A stretch of 64,000 bases of DNA. It comes from Microbulbifer agarilyticus. Lineage in GTDB: Bacteria; Pseudomonadota; Gammaproteobacteria; Pseudomonadales; Cellvibrionaceae. The notes beneath the pieces are model-generated. The model was given only the letters and a program-made list of their open reading frames with translations. It was not told where the DNA came from and searched no databases. The position numbers and the translations under genes were made by a program. Location of the stretch: contig NZ_JAIUZM010000005.1 in the NCBI RefSeq assembly GCF_020171345.1, positions 124,001 through 188,000 on the forward strand, in the 5' to 3' direction. Within the stretch, counting starts at the first letter, position 1. Every line of letters starts with the position of its first letter. Positions 34,978 to 43,722 of this stretch are shown here, piece after piece.

Positions 34978-37587
34978 ATGACTAAGACGGTATTTAATTT
35001 GAATATGCTGGCGCCGCTTGCGGCTGCGGTAATCAGTGTCAATGCAGGCGCACAGGAAGTGCCGAATGCTGGCGTAGAAAAGCAAGGCGAATTGATGGAG
35101 ACCATAGTGGTCACCGCGCAGGCCGCCAACGCGCGCAGTGATATCGAGCGCCAGCGTGAATCCAATAAAGTCGTTGCCGTGCAAACCTCTGAAGCGATCG
35201 GTGAGCTGCCGGATGCTAACGTCACCGAAGCGCTACAGCGTATGGCGGGTGTGTTTATTTCCCGCGACCAGGGCGAGGGTCGCTTTGTCGGTGTGCGCGG
35301 CATTGATCCAAACCTGAACGCATCCACCATCAATGGCATGAGCCTGCCGGCGCCGGAAACCGACAGCCGTGCCGTTGCTCTCGATGTTATTCCCGCTGAC
35401 CTTCTCGCCAGCCTCGAAGTGTTCAAAACCCTGACTCCCGATATGAGCGCTGACTCCATCGGTGGTGCCATCGAAATCAAGAGCATCAACGCGCTGGATT
35501 ACGACGGCCAGACCTACAAGGTGAGCATTGAGAATGGCTATAGCGAATTGCAGGGCGAAAACAGCCCGAAGTTCGCCGGCACTTACACCAATAAATTTGA
35601 CTTGAACGGTCGCACCCTGGGTGTTGCTGTTGCCGCTTCGCACCAGGAGCGTAACTTCGGTTCCGAGAACATCGAAACCGACGGCGTGTGGGAAGAGTTT
35701 GCCGCGCTGGATGGTAGTGAAGGCATCACCGCTGCGGAAATCGAGCAGCGCGACTACACCGTGACCCGCGAGCGTACCGGTCTCGCCGCGAACTTCGATC
35801 TGGAAGTCGCCGAAGGCCAGCAAGTGTATCTGCACAGCCTGTATTCCGATTTTTCCGATGACGAGCAGCGCCAGCGTAATTCTTTCAAGCTGGATGAAGA
35901 GAATGATGATCCTTCCAGCGTTTCTGCAAACTCCGCGACCTGGTCGGACGCCGCGTTGGAGAAAGAGCTGAAAGACCGTTACGAAGCGCAGGAAATTCTG
36001 TCACTGGTTGCCGGTGGTTCACACGACATGGATACCTGGGGTGTGGAATACGCACTGGGCTATTCCCATGCGGAAGAGTCTGAACCCCATCGCCGCGACA
36101 CCACTTTCGTACAGGAAGGTCTGGAGCTGGGCTACACCAGCGCGGGCAAGATCCCGCAAATGTTTGCTACGGATGCCAACGCCATGGATGCCGCCAGCTA
36201 CGAGCTCGACGAGATCGTCATCGAAGACAACTACACCGATGATGAAGAAGTTAGCTTGCGTATCGATATTCGTCGCGATATCGAAGTGGCTGGCAATCCA
36301 TCTGAATTGAAGCTCGGCCTGCACGAGCGCCGCCGGGAAAAAACCGGTGACCTTAATGCCACCATCTATGACGGCTTCGGTGGTGACTACACCCTCGCCG
36401 ATTTCGCCGCTAACGGCATCGATTACGATCTGGGTACCTTCGGCCCGAGCGCCAGCAAAGGCGCCATCAACGCATTCATTAATGCGAACCTGGCCAGTTT
36501 CGAAATTGATGAAACCGATACCGCACTGGATTCCGCGCGCGACTACGTGATGAGCGAAGACATCTCTGCGCTCTACGTGATGAACGATATCGATTTCGGC
36601 CGCGCCAACTTGGTCTACGGTGTGCGCTACGAGGCGACGGACTTCTCCGCTCAGGGCTACCGCGTGGTTGAGGCCGGTGAAGCGATCCCCGGCGCAGTAG
36701 AAATTGCGGAAGACGTCTATGTATCCGAGGTGGAATACGCTAACGACTACAGCAAGCTGTTCCCGAGCGTGAACGTCAAGTTCGATTACAGCGATAACAT
36801 TGTACTGCGCGCAGCCTACACCGAATCCCTGTCCCGCCCGTCCTTTGGCGCGTTGAACCCGTCTCCGGCAGAGATCGAGTACGACGCAGGTGAATTGAAG
36901 GTGGAAGCCGGTAACCCGCTGCTGGACCCTTATGAGGCGCGCAACTTCGACGCTTCCTTCGAGTATTACGCAGACGCGCTGGGTATGTTCTCTGTGGGCG
37001 CGTTCTACAAGCAGATCGAAAACTTTGTAGTGACGGTCGATGTGTCCAGCGTTGCCGACTACAGCATGTATGTGGGCAGCCTGACCGTGGATGAAGCGGA
37101 AATTTTGCAGCCGATGAATGGCGACAAGGCCACCCTGAGTGGCGCCGAACTGGCCTGGACCCGCGGCTTCGACAATGGCTTCCTGCTGCGCGCCAACGCC
37201 ACCCTGACCGACTCCGAAGCGGACCTGGGCCTGGGTGGCGACGCCGAGCGTAGCAACAAGGTTGCGTTGCCGTCGCAAGCGGATCTGGTGGCCAACTTTA
37301 TCGTCGGTTACGAGCGCGATGCGTTGAGCCTGCGCCTGTCCACGGCGTACAAGGGCGAGCGCCTGCTGGAAGTGGATCTGGAAGACGAAGCCTTCGATCT
37401 CTACGAAGACACCCACATGCAGGTGGACCTGTCCGCCAAATACCGTTTTGAAAATGGTATGCAGGTGTTCTTCAACGCGGTCAACCTGACCGATGAAGCT
37501 TTCTACGCCAATCGACGCGGCTACAACGGCCAGTACGAAGAGTACGGTCCTGCCTATGTACTGGGCGTGACCTATAGTACTTTCTAA
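34978..37587 (+). CDS. TonB-dependent receptor, phytate/phosphate-linked by context
   Basis: 869 residues. A signal peptide (LAPLAAAVISVNAGA) precedes the plug, which has METIVVTAQA as a TonB-box-like start, ALQRMAGVFISRDQGEGRFVGVRGIDPNLNASTINGM and SADSIGGAIEIKS. A barrel follows, ending in an aromatic (VLGVTYSTF). The shape fits the large Caulobacter/Xanthomonas class of carbohydrate or phosphoester receptors. It lies directly upstream of a phytase on the same strand and divergent from phoX, so import of a phosphorylated compound such as phytate or its breakdown products is plausible. That substrate is an inference. A terminator-like hairpin follows at 37651-37710. Confidence 0.9.
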   Translation: MTKTVFNLNMLAPLAAAVISVNAGAQEVPNAGVEKQGELMETIVVTAQAANARSDIERQRESNKVVAVQTSEAIGELPDANVTEALQRMAGVFISRDQGEGRFVGVRGIDPNLNASTINGMSLPAPETDSRAVALDVIPADLLASLEVFKTLTPDMSADSIGGAIEIKSINALDYDGQTYKVSIENGYSELQGENSPKFAGTYTNKFDLNGRTLGVAVAASHQERNFGSENIETDGVWEEFAALDGSEGITAAEIEQRDYTVTRERTGLAANFDLEVAEGQQVYLHSLYSDFSDDEQRQRNSFKLDEENDDPSSVSANSATWSDAALEKELKDRYEAQEILSLVAGGSHDMDTWGVEYALGYSHAEESEPHRRDTTFVQEGLELGYTSAGKIPQMFATDANAMDAASYELDEIVIEDNYTDDEEVSLRIDIRRDIEVAGNPSELKLGLHERRREKTGDLNATIYDGFGGDYTLADFAANGIDYDLGTFGPSASKGAINAFINANLASFEIDETDTALDSARDYVMSEDISALYVMNDIDFGRANLVYGVRYEATDFSAQGYRVVEAGEAIPGAVEIAEDVYVSEVEYANDYSKLFPSVNVKFDYSDNIVLRAAYTESLSRPSFGALNPSPAEIEYDAGELKVEAGNPLLDPYEARNFDASFEYYADALGMFSVGAFYKQIENFVVTVDVSSVADYSMYVGSLTVDEAEILQPMNGDKATLSGAELAWTRGFDNGFLLRANATLTDSEADLGLGGDAERSNKVALPSQADLVANFIVGYERDALSLRLSTAYKGERLLEVDLEDEAFDLYEDTHMQVDLSAKYRFENGMQVFFNAVNLTDEAFYANRRGYNGQYEEYGPAYVLGVTYSTF

Positions 37588-37614
37588 TAAAGAGCTATTC
37601 GCGATCTCTTTGTG

Positions 37615-37637
37615 CTAACTGCTCCGCGGAGAGTTAG
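37615..37637. other. Strong hairpin after the TonB receptor gene
   Basis: CTAACT (37615-37620) pairs with AGTTAG (37632-37637) around the palindrome CTCCGCGGAG. No T-run follows; it may protect the 3' end of the transcript. Confidence 0.45.
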
Positions 37638-37650
37638 TGCGGGAGGTCAC

Positions 37651-37710
37651 AGCAGCAAGCCTGGGCGCTGCAGGAGTACCTGGAGCACTCGGGCTTTCTG
37701 CTATTTTTTT
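37651..37710 (+). terminator. Terminator-like hairpin between TonB receptor and phytase
   Basis: AGCAGCAAGCC (37651-37661) pairs with GGCTTTCTGCT (37692-37702, one mismatch) and is followed by A and seven T (37704-37710). The loop is long (30 bases) and itself partly paired, so termination may be incomplete. The rest of the gap to the phytase gene shows nothing else clear. Confidence 0.55.
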
Positions 37711-37843
37711 ACATGGGATTCATTGGTCATCTGTTTACCACATTCCCGTCACGGGAGCGGCGTATTTTGGCCAATGCACTGGCGCGGTCTTTCAGGAAAT
37801 TAGACCGAGCCTGCACAGTAAGAACCTGCAAAACGAATGAATT

Positions 37844-39778
37844 ATGGCGTGTAAAACCTTGTTAAAACTGTTCAGCACATTGGCCGCCGCGGCCTTGATC
37901 AGCGCGTGTGGACCGCAGATTGGCAAAGAGGCGGCGACGCCTAAAGGCATCGCCGCGGAGCACCAGCTGGCACTCACCGATGTTGTATCGAGCCAATTGG
38001 CGCCACTTTCCCTGGGTGGAAATGAATACCTGTTACTGGCCAGCGAGAAGCGCGGCCTGGTTCTGGTGGACAAGGAAGGCAACGAAAAGCTTGCGTTGGA
38101 TGGCGGCACCGTAGAGCGCTTCGCCTTGCATCCACTGGAACAAGACAGCTGGTTGATTGCCGTTTACGACGAGGACAATGGAGAACTACAGCTGCGCCTG
38201 CTGGATGTGGAAGAGGACAGCCCACGGATTCGCTACCTGGCGGCGATGGCGACGAGCGCCCCGCAAGTAGCCATGTGCTTTTCTTCGCAGGCGGGACGCA
38301 CGCATCTGTTCGCGATTGATGAAACCGGCCTTGGTCACGAGTATGTGGTACACCCCCGTGAACAAGCCTGGACGTTTACCGGCCTGCGGCCGCTGTATTT
38401 TGGCGAGCAGGTTTCTTCCTGCGTCGTTGATGATCGCAGGGGCAAGTTACTGGTTGCCCAGCCACCCCTGGGCATCTGGAGCCTGAATGCCGATGCGGAA
38501 ATGGATGAGGCGCGCCAGGTGTTTATCGCGGCAAGTGATTTGCCCAAGGGCGAATTCGGTGGCCTGTGGCTGGATGAGGTCAACGGCAATCTGTGGTTGA
38601 CCGTCGCAGAAAAAGTCATGGCCTTTGATATCAACGATCCCGCCAAGGGGCCGCTGTTTGTGGAAGCGCTTGCCGACATAGAGCCAGTATCTGCAGCGGT
38701 GCAGGGTGAAGCACTGCTGGCCTTGGAGGAAGAGAGCGATCAGGTGCACCGCTTTGCGGTGTCCCTGCCGCAGCCACCCGAAGAGCTGCAGGCGTTCCGC
38801 GGCCCGGTCGAGATACCGCGCGTGCGCGCCAGCGGCCAGACCGCGCCGGTCGCTTCCGGTGGCGATGCCGCCGACGACCCGGCAATTTGGGTCAATCCGG
38901 CCAAGCCCAGCGCCAGCCTGATCCTCGGTACCGACAAGAAGAGTGGTCTCAGCGTGTACGACCTGAGCGGCAAGCTGGTGGAGCACTTTGAGGTCGGTCG
39001 GGTAAACAACGTGGACCTGCGTCCGATGCAGCACGGCAAGTTTGTCGCTATCGCTGCGGCCACCAATCGCACCGATCCGGGCGTCAGCCTGTTCGGCATT
39101 ACCGCTGCGGGTGCAGTGGAATACCTGGGGTTGCGCAACCTGGAAATGGAAGACCCCTACGGTCTGTGCGTGTACCGCAAAGGTGCCGACCTGATGACCT
39201 GGGTGTCTGACAAGGAAGGTGCCGTGCAGCTGCTGCAGATTGTTCCGGGCACCGGCAATGTGGATTGGAGCCTGCGCAAGGTAGCTTCACTGGAAGTGGC
39301 CAGCCAGGTGGAAGGCTGCGTGGTGGATGACGAAATGCAGATGCTGTTCTTCGGTGAAGAAGACGGTGGCATCTGGCGGTTGGACATTGCCGCATACCTC
39401 GCTGGCGAGGCCAGGCCGCAGTTGATTGCTCCGGTGGATGGCGAGCGCTTGGCGGCAGATGTGGAAGGCATGGGTTTCTATCACGCCGCGGACAAGAGCT
39501 ACCTGGTGGTGTCCAGTCAGGGCAACAACAGCTATGCCTTGTTTAACCGCGATGGCAGTGAGTTTGTGGGCCATTTCAAGGTAGATATCAATCTGGACAA
39601 GGGATTGGATGGCAGCTCTGAAACTGACGGCCTGGAAGTTTCCAGTGCGGCACTTGGCGCTCAATATCCACAGGGATTGCTGGTGGTGCAAGACGGCCGC
39701 AATCGTATGCCCAGTGCGAGCCAGAACTTTAAGCTGGTTTCCTGGGCCGATATCGCGGAAACCCTGCAGCTGCCCTAG
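37844..39778 (+). CDS. Two-part beta-propeller phytase lipoprotein
   Basis: 644 residues. The signal peptide ends in a lipobox (LISAC). The C-terminal half (about 325-640) is a canonical beta-propeller phytase. It has DAADDPAIW, NNVDLR, YGLCVYRKG, GCVVDDEMQMLFFGEEDGGIWRLDI, DVEGMGFYH, YLVVSSQGNNSYALF and ETDGLEVSSAALGAQYPQGLLVVQDG. These supply the calcium and phosphate sites. The N-terminal half (about 35-310) follows the same propeller pattern (YLLLASEKRGLVLVDKEG, SSCVVDDRRGKLLVAQPPLGIWSL) but lacks DDPAIW, so it is an incomplete second propeller as in known dual-domain phytases. It would release phosphate from phytate outside the cytoplasm. Confidence 0.92.
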   Translation: MACKTLLKLFSTLAAAALISACGPQIGKEAATPKGIAAEHQLALTDVVSSQLAPLSLGGNEYLLLASEKRGLVLVDKEGNEKLALDGGTVERFALHPLEQDSWLIAVYDEDNGELQLRLLDVEEDSPRIRYLAAMATSAPQVAMCFSSQAGRTHLFAIDETGLGHEYVVHPREQAWTFTGLRPLYFGEQVSSCVVDDRRGKLLVAQPPLGIWSLNADAEMDEARQVFIAASDLPKGEFGGLWLDEVNGNLWLTVAEKVMAFDINDPAKGPLFVEALADIEPVSAAVQGEALLALEEESDQVHRFAVSLPQPPEELQAFRGPVEIPRVRASGQTAPVASGGDAADDPAIWVNPAKPSASLILGTDKKSGLSVYDLSGKLVEHFEVGRVNNVDLRPMQHGKFVAIAAATNRTDPGVSLFGITAAGAVEYLGLRNLEMEDPYGLCVYRKGADLMTWVSDKEGAVQLLQIVPGTGNVDWSLRKVASLEVASQVEGCVVDDEMQMLFFGEEDGGIWRLDIAAYLAGEARPQLIAPVDGERLAADVEGMGFYHAADKSYLVVSSQGNNSYALFNRDGSEFVGHFKVDINLDKGLDGSSETDGLEVSSAALGAQYPQGLLVVQDGRNRMPSASQNFKLVSWADIAETLQLP

Positions 39779-39830
39779 GCCAGGGTAAGCCTCAGCGGGG
39801 GAGGACCATTCGCCCCGCAATTTATGTGAA

Positions 39831-39867
39831 AATCCGCTGGAATCTATTTGATCCAGCGGATTTTTTT
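39831..39867 (+). terminator. Perfect intrinsic terminator ending at the next start codon
   Basis: AATCCGCTGGA (39831-39841) pairs perfectly with TCCAGCGGATT (39852-39862), followed by T up to 39867. The ATG of the aldo/keto reductase gene begins at 39868. It ends the phytase transcript and may also act as an attenuator for the downstream gene. Confidence 0.92.
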
Positions 39868-40782
39868 ATGCAGCGCGTTTCTTCCTCTCTCGCTCCCGAG
39901 TTTTCTCTTTCCCGCATTGCTTTCGGTTTATGGCGTCTCACCGACTGGGGCTATTCACCGGCCGAGCGTGTTTCCCTGTTCGAGCGCATGCTGGATCTGG
40001 GCGTGACCACGTTTGATCTGGCGGATATTTACGGCGACTATCGCTGCGAGCAGTTCTTCGGCGAAGCGCTGCGCCTGAAGCCGCAGCTGCGCGAGCGCAT
40101 GGAGCTGGTAAGCAAGTGCAGTATCCGGCTTGCCGGTGAAGCGTCCGGGGCGCGCATCAACCATTACGATACCGGTGCCGCCCACGTGCGCATGGCCGTT
40201 GAGACCAGCCTGCGCGATATGGGTGTGGAGCAATTGGACCTGTTGCTGCTACACCGCCCGGACCCACTGATGGATGCCGACGCGCTGGCCGAGGTACTGG
40301 AAACCCTGGTGCAAGACGGCAAAGTAAAGCAGCTGGGCGTATCCAACTTCCTGCCCCATCAGTTTGACCTGCTGCAATCGCGCTTGTCGTCGCCGCTGGT
40401 GGCCAATCAAATCGAAGCGTCACTGTTGCACTCGATAGCGATGTTCGATGGCCAGCTGGACCACTGCCAGCAACACCGCGTTATCCCCATGGCCTGGTCA
40501 CCGTTTGCCGGCGGTCGCCTGTTTAGCGGAACCGATGAAGATGCAGTGCGCGTGCAGCAGGAGCTTAAACGCTTGAGCGCGGCACGCGGCCTGAACGCCG
40601 AAGATGGGCCTATGCAGCTGGCACTGGCGTGGTTGCTGAAGCATCCCTCGAACATGATCCCGGTGTTGGGTAGCGGTAACCCACAGCGGCTGGAAGCGGC
40701 GCTGTCTGCTCTGGAGCTTGAGCTGGATCGGGAAGAGTGGTTTGAACTGCTGCGCTCTGGGCGCGGGCGGGATGTGGATTAA
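39868..40782 (+). CDS. Aldo/keto reductase
   Basis: 304 residues. TIM-barrel aldo/keto reductase with LSRIAFGLWRLTDWGYSPAE, FDLADIYGDYRCEQFFGEAL (catalytic Asp and Tyr), LVSKCSIRL (Lys), EQLDLLLLHRPDPLMDADAL (His), KVKQLGVSNFLPHQFDLLQS and MIPVLGSGNPQRLEAAL. It belongs to the YdhF-like group and probably reduces aldehydes or ketones with NADPH in the cytosol. The frame is open from 39826, but that part lies in a terminator. The ATG at 39868 follows the T-run directly, leaving no clear ribosome binding site. Confidence 0.9.
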   Translation: MQRVSSSLAPEFSLSRIAFGLWRLTDWGYSPAERVSLFERMLDLGVTTFDLADIYGDYRCEQFFGEALRLKPQLRERMELVSKCSIRLAGEASGARINHYDTGAAHVRMAVETSLRDMGVEQLDLLLLHRPDPLMDADALAEVLETLVQDGKVKQLGVSNFLPHQFDLLQSRLSSPLVANQIEASLLHSIAMFDGQLDHCQQHRVIPMAWSPFAGGRLFSGTDEDAVRVQQELKRLSAARGLNAEDGPMQLALAWLLKHPSNMIPVLGSGNPQRLEAALSALELELDREEWFELLRSGRGRDVD

Positions 40783-40871
40783 TTGCGGTCGCGTATCTTC
40801 CGCCAAAAATTTGCTGCTTCGTTAGCTGAGTTTGATTCGAAGTGCAGATGTTAGGTGCAAAGGTGCTGGCG

Positions 40872-40976
40872 CCGGGAGAAGTTTGCGAGACCTTCTAAAA
40901 CAGGGATGTTTTAGAAGAACCCCCAGGGATGGGTTTAGGGGGGGCGCCTAGCTTGTGTCTCGCAAACTTCTCCCGG
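40872..40976. repeat. Nested inverted-repeat element (MITE/REP-like)
   Basis: A perfect 20-base inverted repeat has its arms at 40872-40891 and 40957-40976; one mismatch later the pairing continues outward for a few bases. Inside lie a perfect ten-pair hairpin CTTCTAAAAC/GTTTTAGAAG (40892-40901 and 40908-40917, loop AGGGAT), a second small hairpin AACCC/GGGTT (40918-40922 and 40931-40935, loop CCAGGGAT) and a third GC-rich arm around GGCGCC. The fold would be a cloverleaf about 105 bases long. No gene overlaps it. It could be a mobile repeat unit or a structured RNA. Confidence 0.75.
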
Positions 40977-41040
40977 TGGCAGTGCCGCCATCGGAAATGC
41001 TTCAAGCTTTCGAGAGTCAAGATTGAACTGGTGCCCGGCA

Positions 41041-41997
41041 TTACCCGTTGTAGGCGTTATCCGGCACCAGGTCGTAATTTACATCCGCAAAATCAAAGTG
41101 CTCCAGCGGTGCCAGGTGCATGGGCACCTGATAGCCGCGCAGCACATCGTCGCCGCGGCGATCCATTACTTCCAGCACTTCACCGCGCACAGCTTGCAGC
41201 AGGCGGTCGAACTCAGTAACCGCTGAAGCAATTACCTTCTTGTATTCCAGGTCTTCACCCAACTTGATGTAGCGCGAATCGCCATCGGCCTGCTCGATAC
41301 GCAGCCAGCCCGGGCCGCGCTCGGCGCCGGCCACGCCCAGTACCAGAGGGCCGCCTTGATCCTGGCAGATGGGCGCCAGCTCAAGGTCTGCAGGCTCCGT
41401 ATCCACCGCTTTACCAACCCACACCCAGCCAGGCAGGCCGATACGGGTCAGGTGCCATTCGGAAAGCCATACCGTCTGATCGTCGTCCACGCGGAATTCG
41501 CTGTACTCGCGCTGGCCACTGCCAGGTGCCAGATCCACGTTGGCATCCGGGTTTTGCTGGCGGAAGTTGTGCAGTTGCTGGGTCATTTCGTAGTTGACCT
41601 CCCACTGCTTCTGCAAACGCCACTGCATCGGATACTCACCCCATTCCACCAGATAATCCTCGCGCTCGCGCAGAGTTTCCGCCACGCGCCAGAAGGCGCC
41701 GTCGATCAGAATGTAGGTATCTCCCGGCTTGCTACCGGGGGCAATAAAGCTGTGTTCGGGCGATGCTTCGGATGCGCTGACCACGTGTTCGCTGCGGCCT
41801 TCGATCACGTCATACCAGGGGAAACCGTGGCGCAGGGGCGGGGGGAAGGCCAGAGGCGGCCGGCCCGCAAGCAGGCGGCGGAACAGTACCGATTTTTCAA
41901 TTTCCAGGTCAGACAGGGTATAGCCTTCTTTCTGGGTGATCTGGCCCCAGGCAAAAGCAGCCCTTACCAGTTGTTTCTCTCTGTCTGAAAAGCTCAT
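41041..41997 (-). CDS. Conserved-looking protein of unknown function
   Basis: 318 residues, rich in Trp and acidic residues, with no signal peptide or membrane helix. The N-terminal 45 residues are helical (SDREKQLVRAAFAWGQITQKEGYTLSDLEIEKSVLFRRLLAG). The middle is beta-rich with many Trp (FWRVAETLREREDYLVEWGEYPMQWRLQKQWEVNYE; WLSEWHLTRIGLPGWVWVG). A helical segment (YKKVIASAVTEFDRLLQAVRGEVLEVMDRRGDDVL) precedes the C-terminal end. I do not recognise the family. Codon use resembles the neighbours and the frame is long and clean, so it is a real gene. It is probably single, between the repeat element and a divergent peptidase operon. Confidence 0.75.
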   Translation of the reverse strand: MSFSDREKQLVRAAFAWGQITQKEGYTLSDLEIEKSVLFRRLLAGRPPLAFPPPLRHGFPWYDVIEGRSEHVVSASEASPEHSFIAPGSKPGDTYILIDGAFWRVAETLREREDYLVEWGEYPMQWRLQKQWEVNYEMTQQLHNFRQQNPDANVDLAPGSGQREYSEFRVDDDQTVWLSEWHLTRIGLPGWVWVGKAVDTEPADLELAPICQDQGGPLVLGVAGAERGPGWLRIEQADGDSRYIKLGEDLEYKKVIASAVTEFDRLLQAVRGEVLEVMDRRGDDVLRGYQVPMHLAPLEHFDFADVNYDLVPDNAYNG

Positions 41998-42192
41998 TTC
42001 GGCGGGTTCGCAGTGGTTGTTCTGTAATCAAGCGACCGCAAACAATACCATTCGGCGCTAGCTGACGCCACGGCCTTGTGGGGGCATAGCGCAGCGATGG
42101 GGCAAAAACTTCGGTAGACTGCGGCAATGAACATTGATGCATCGGTACCGGAGAGCCAATCACGGATGAAGCTGCAACGAAGGACCAGGGAA

Positions 42193-43722
42193 ATGAAACG
42201 ACGGATAGCGGCGGCCCTGTGCCTGTTCGCGGGGGCAACGGTGTTTGCCCAGCCGGCCGAAACTCAGGCCGGCAAAGAAGGTTTGCCAAGTGCCGACACA
42301 CTGCAACCGACTTTGTGCCACGGTAGTGGCTGGGCGGATGCGCTGCGTTGCTATTCGATACCGGTAACCGGTTTGCAGGTGGGGCAAGCGGCGGAGCTGA
42401 CCGTACTGGTGGCGCCGGCACTGAGCGACACCCGTCGCGAGCCGTTATATCTGCTCGCCGGCGGGCCAGGGCAGGCATCCTCCGATCTGGTGCAACTGCT
42501 TAACCCGCTACGCAAGATCAACCGCGAGCGGGACCTGGTGTTCGTTGACCGGCGCGGTGCCGGGCGTTCTCAGGTATTTGATTGTGGTCTGAGCGACTCG
42601 CCCCCGGCCGATATAGAGCGCTTTGTCGAGCTGTTGGCCGATTGCTATCAAGCGAACCCCGAGCGCCCACTGGCCCTCACCAGTCGTCAGGCGGTGGAAG
42701 ACCTTGAGCAGGTGCGCAAGGTGCTGGGGCACGAAAAGATCAGTCTGTGGGGCGGTTCCTGGGGCACACGCACGGCACTCCTCTACCAGCAGTGGTATCC
42801 GCAGTCCCTGCAAAGCCTGGTGTTGGATGGGGTCGCTCCCATCGACAGCAAGGTTTTCCTCACGGCGCAGGCCGCGGAAGCCGCGCTGGTGCAGCTGCAG
42901 CAAGATTGTGCTGCGGACCCGGTTTGTCGCGGTTTCGGCGACTGGCGCGGTGCGCTGGATCTGATATTGCAGAGCTGGGACCGGGCCAGCGCAGTCAGTT
43001 TCCCAGACCCATTCACCGGTCTCCCCTCGGAAGAGCCGGTCGAGCGCTGGATGCTGGCCAATGCGGTGCGCACCGCGTTGTATGACCCCAGTGTGGCGGC
43101 ACAGCTGCCGTTCGCGATCGACCAGGCAGCCAAAGGCAATCTGTTGCCGCTGTCCGGTATCGTTGGGCTGTTTGCCAGGCTGGAGGAGAGTATGGCGATG
43201 GGGCTTACGTTTTCTGTGGCCTGCGCCGAAGAAGTGAGCCGTATGGAGCGCGATGAAATCCTCGCGGATGCCGCCGGTACCTTCCTCGGCGATGCGTTTG
43301 TGCAGCCATTTGTACGCGGTTGTGCGCAATGGCCGGTTCCCTCGCGGGAGTATCCGGTGAGCGAGGCTCGCTCACATCCCGTGTTGTTGATATCCGGTAG
43401 CGCAGATCCAATCACGCCACCGCTCTATGCCGAACGGGACCTCGGCTACCTGGAAAATCGTCAGCACCTGATTGTTCAGGGCGGTGGTCACATCAACAGT
43501 GCGCGCGGTTGCATTCCCGATTTGATGGAAGAATTCTTGAATGGCGGCGGCCTGCCGCTGGATCAGGCGTGTATCGCCGATATCCAGCGCCCGCCGTTTA
43601 TGGCCGGTATGTTTGGGCCTTCGTTGAGACAAGAGCTGAGACAAGAGTTGCAACAAGAAACAAAGCCTCGGCTTAATCCGGAGAGTGAGGCTACGGCCTC
43701 AGCAGAGGAGGCGCAGCCATGA
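42193..43722 (+). CDS. Secreted alpha/beta-hydrolase, S33-type peptidase
   Basis: About 509 residues. The signal peptide is MKRRIAAALCLFAGATVFA. The alpha/beta-hydrolase fold carries LYLLAGGPGQASSD (oxyanion loop), LVFVDRRGAGRS, the nucleophile elbow WGGSWGTRTALLYQQWYP (Ser in GxSxG), the acid in SGSADPITPP and the His in VQGGGHINSA. The family includes proline iminopeptidases and tripeptidyl aminopeptidases. It is the first gene of a coupled unit: its stop overlaps the ABC ATPase start by four bases. In-frame starts at 42127 and 42166 would lengthen it; 42193 gives the cleanest signal peptide. Confidence 0.85.
   Translation: MKRRIAAALCLFAGATVFAQPAETQAGKEGLPSADTLQPTLCHGSGWADALRCYSIPVTGLQVGQAAELTVLVAPALSDTRREPLYLLAGGPGQASSDLVQLLNPLRKINRERDLVFVDRRGAGRSQVFDCGLSDSPPADIERFVELLADCYQANPERPLALTSRQAVEDLEQVRKVLGHEKISLWGGSWGTRTALLYQQWYPQSLQSLVLDGVAPIDSKVFLTAQAAEAALVQLQQDCAADPVCRGFGDWRGALDLILQSWDRASAVSFPDPFTGLPSEEPVERWMLANAVRTALYDPSVAAQLPFAIDQAAKGNLLPLSGIVGLFARLEESMAMGLTFSVACAEEVSRMERDEILADAAGTFLGDAFVQPFVRGCAQWPVPSREYPVSEARSHPVLLISGSADPITPPLYAERDLGYLENRQHLIVQGGGHINSARGCIPDLMEEFLNGGGLPLDQACIADIQRPPFMAGMFGPSLRQELRQELQQETKPRLNPESEATASAEEAQP

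Noticed and set aside
36019..37416. 465-codon open frame on the minus strand
   Set aside because: Shadow of the TonB receptor gene.
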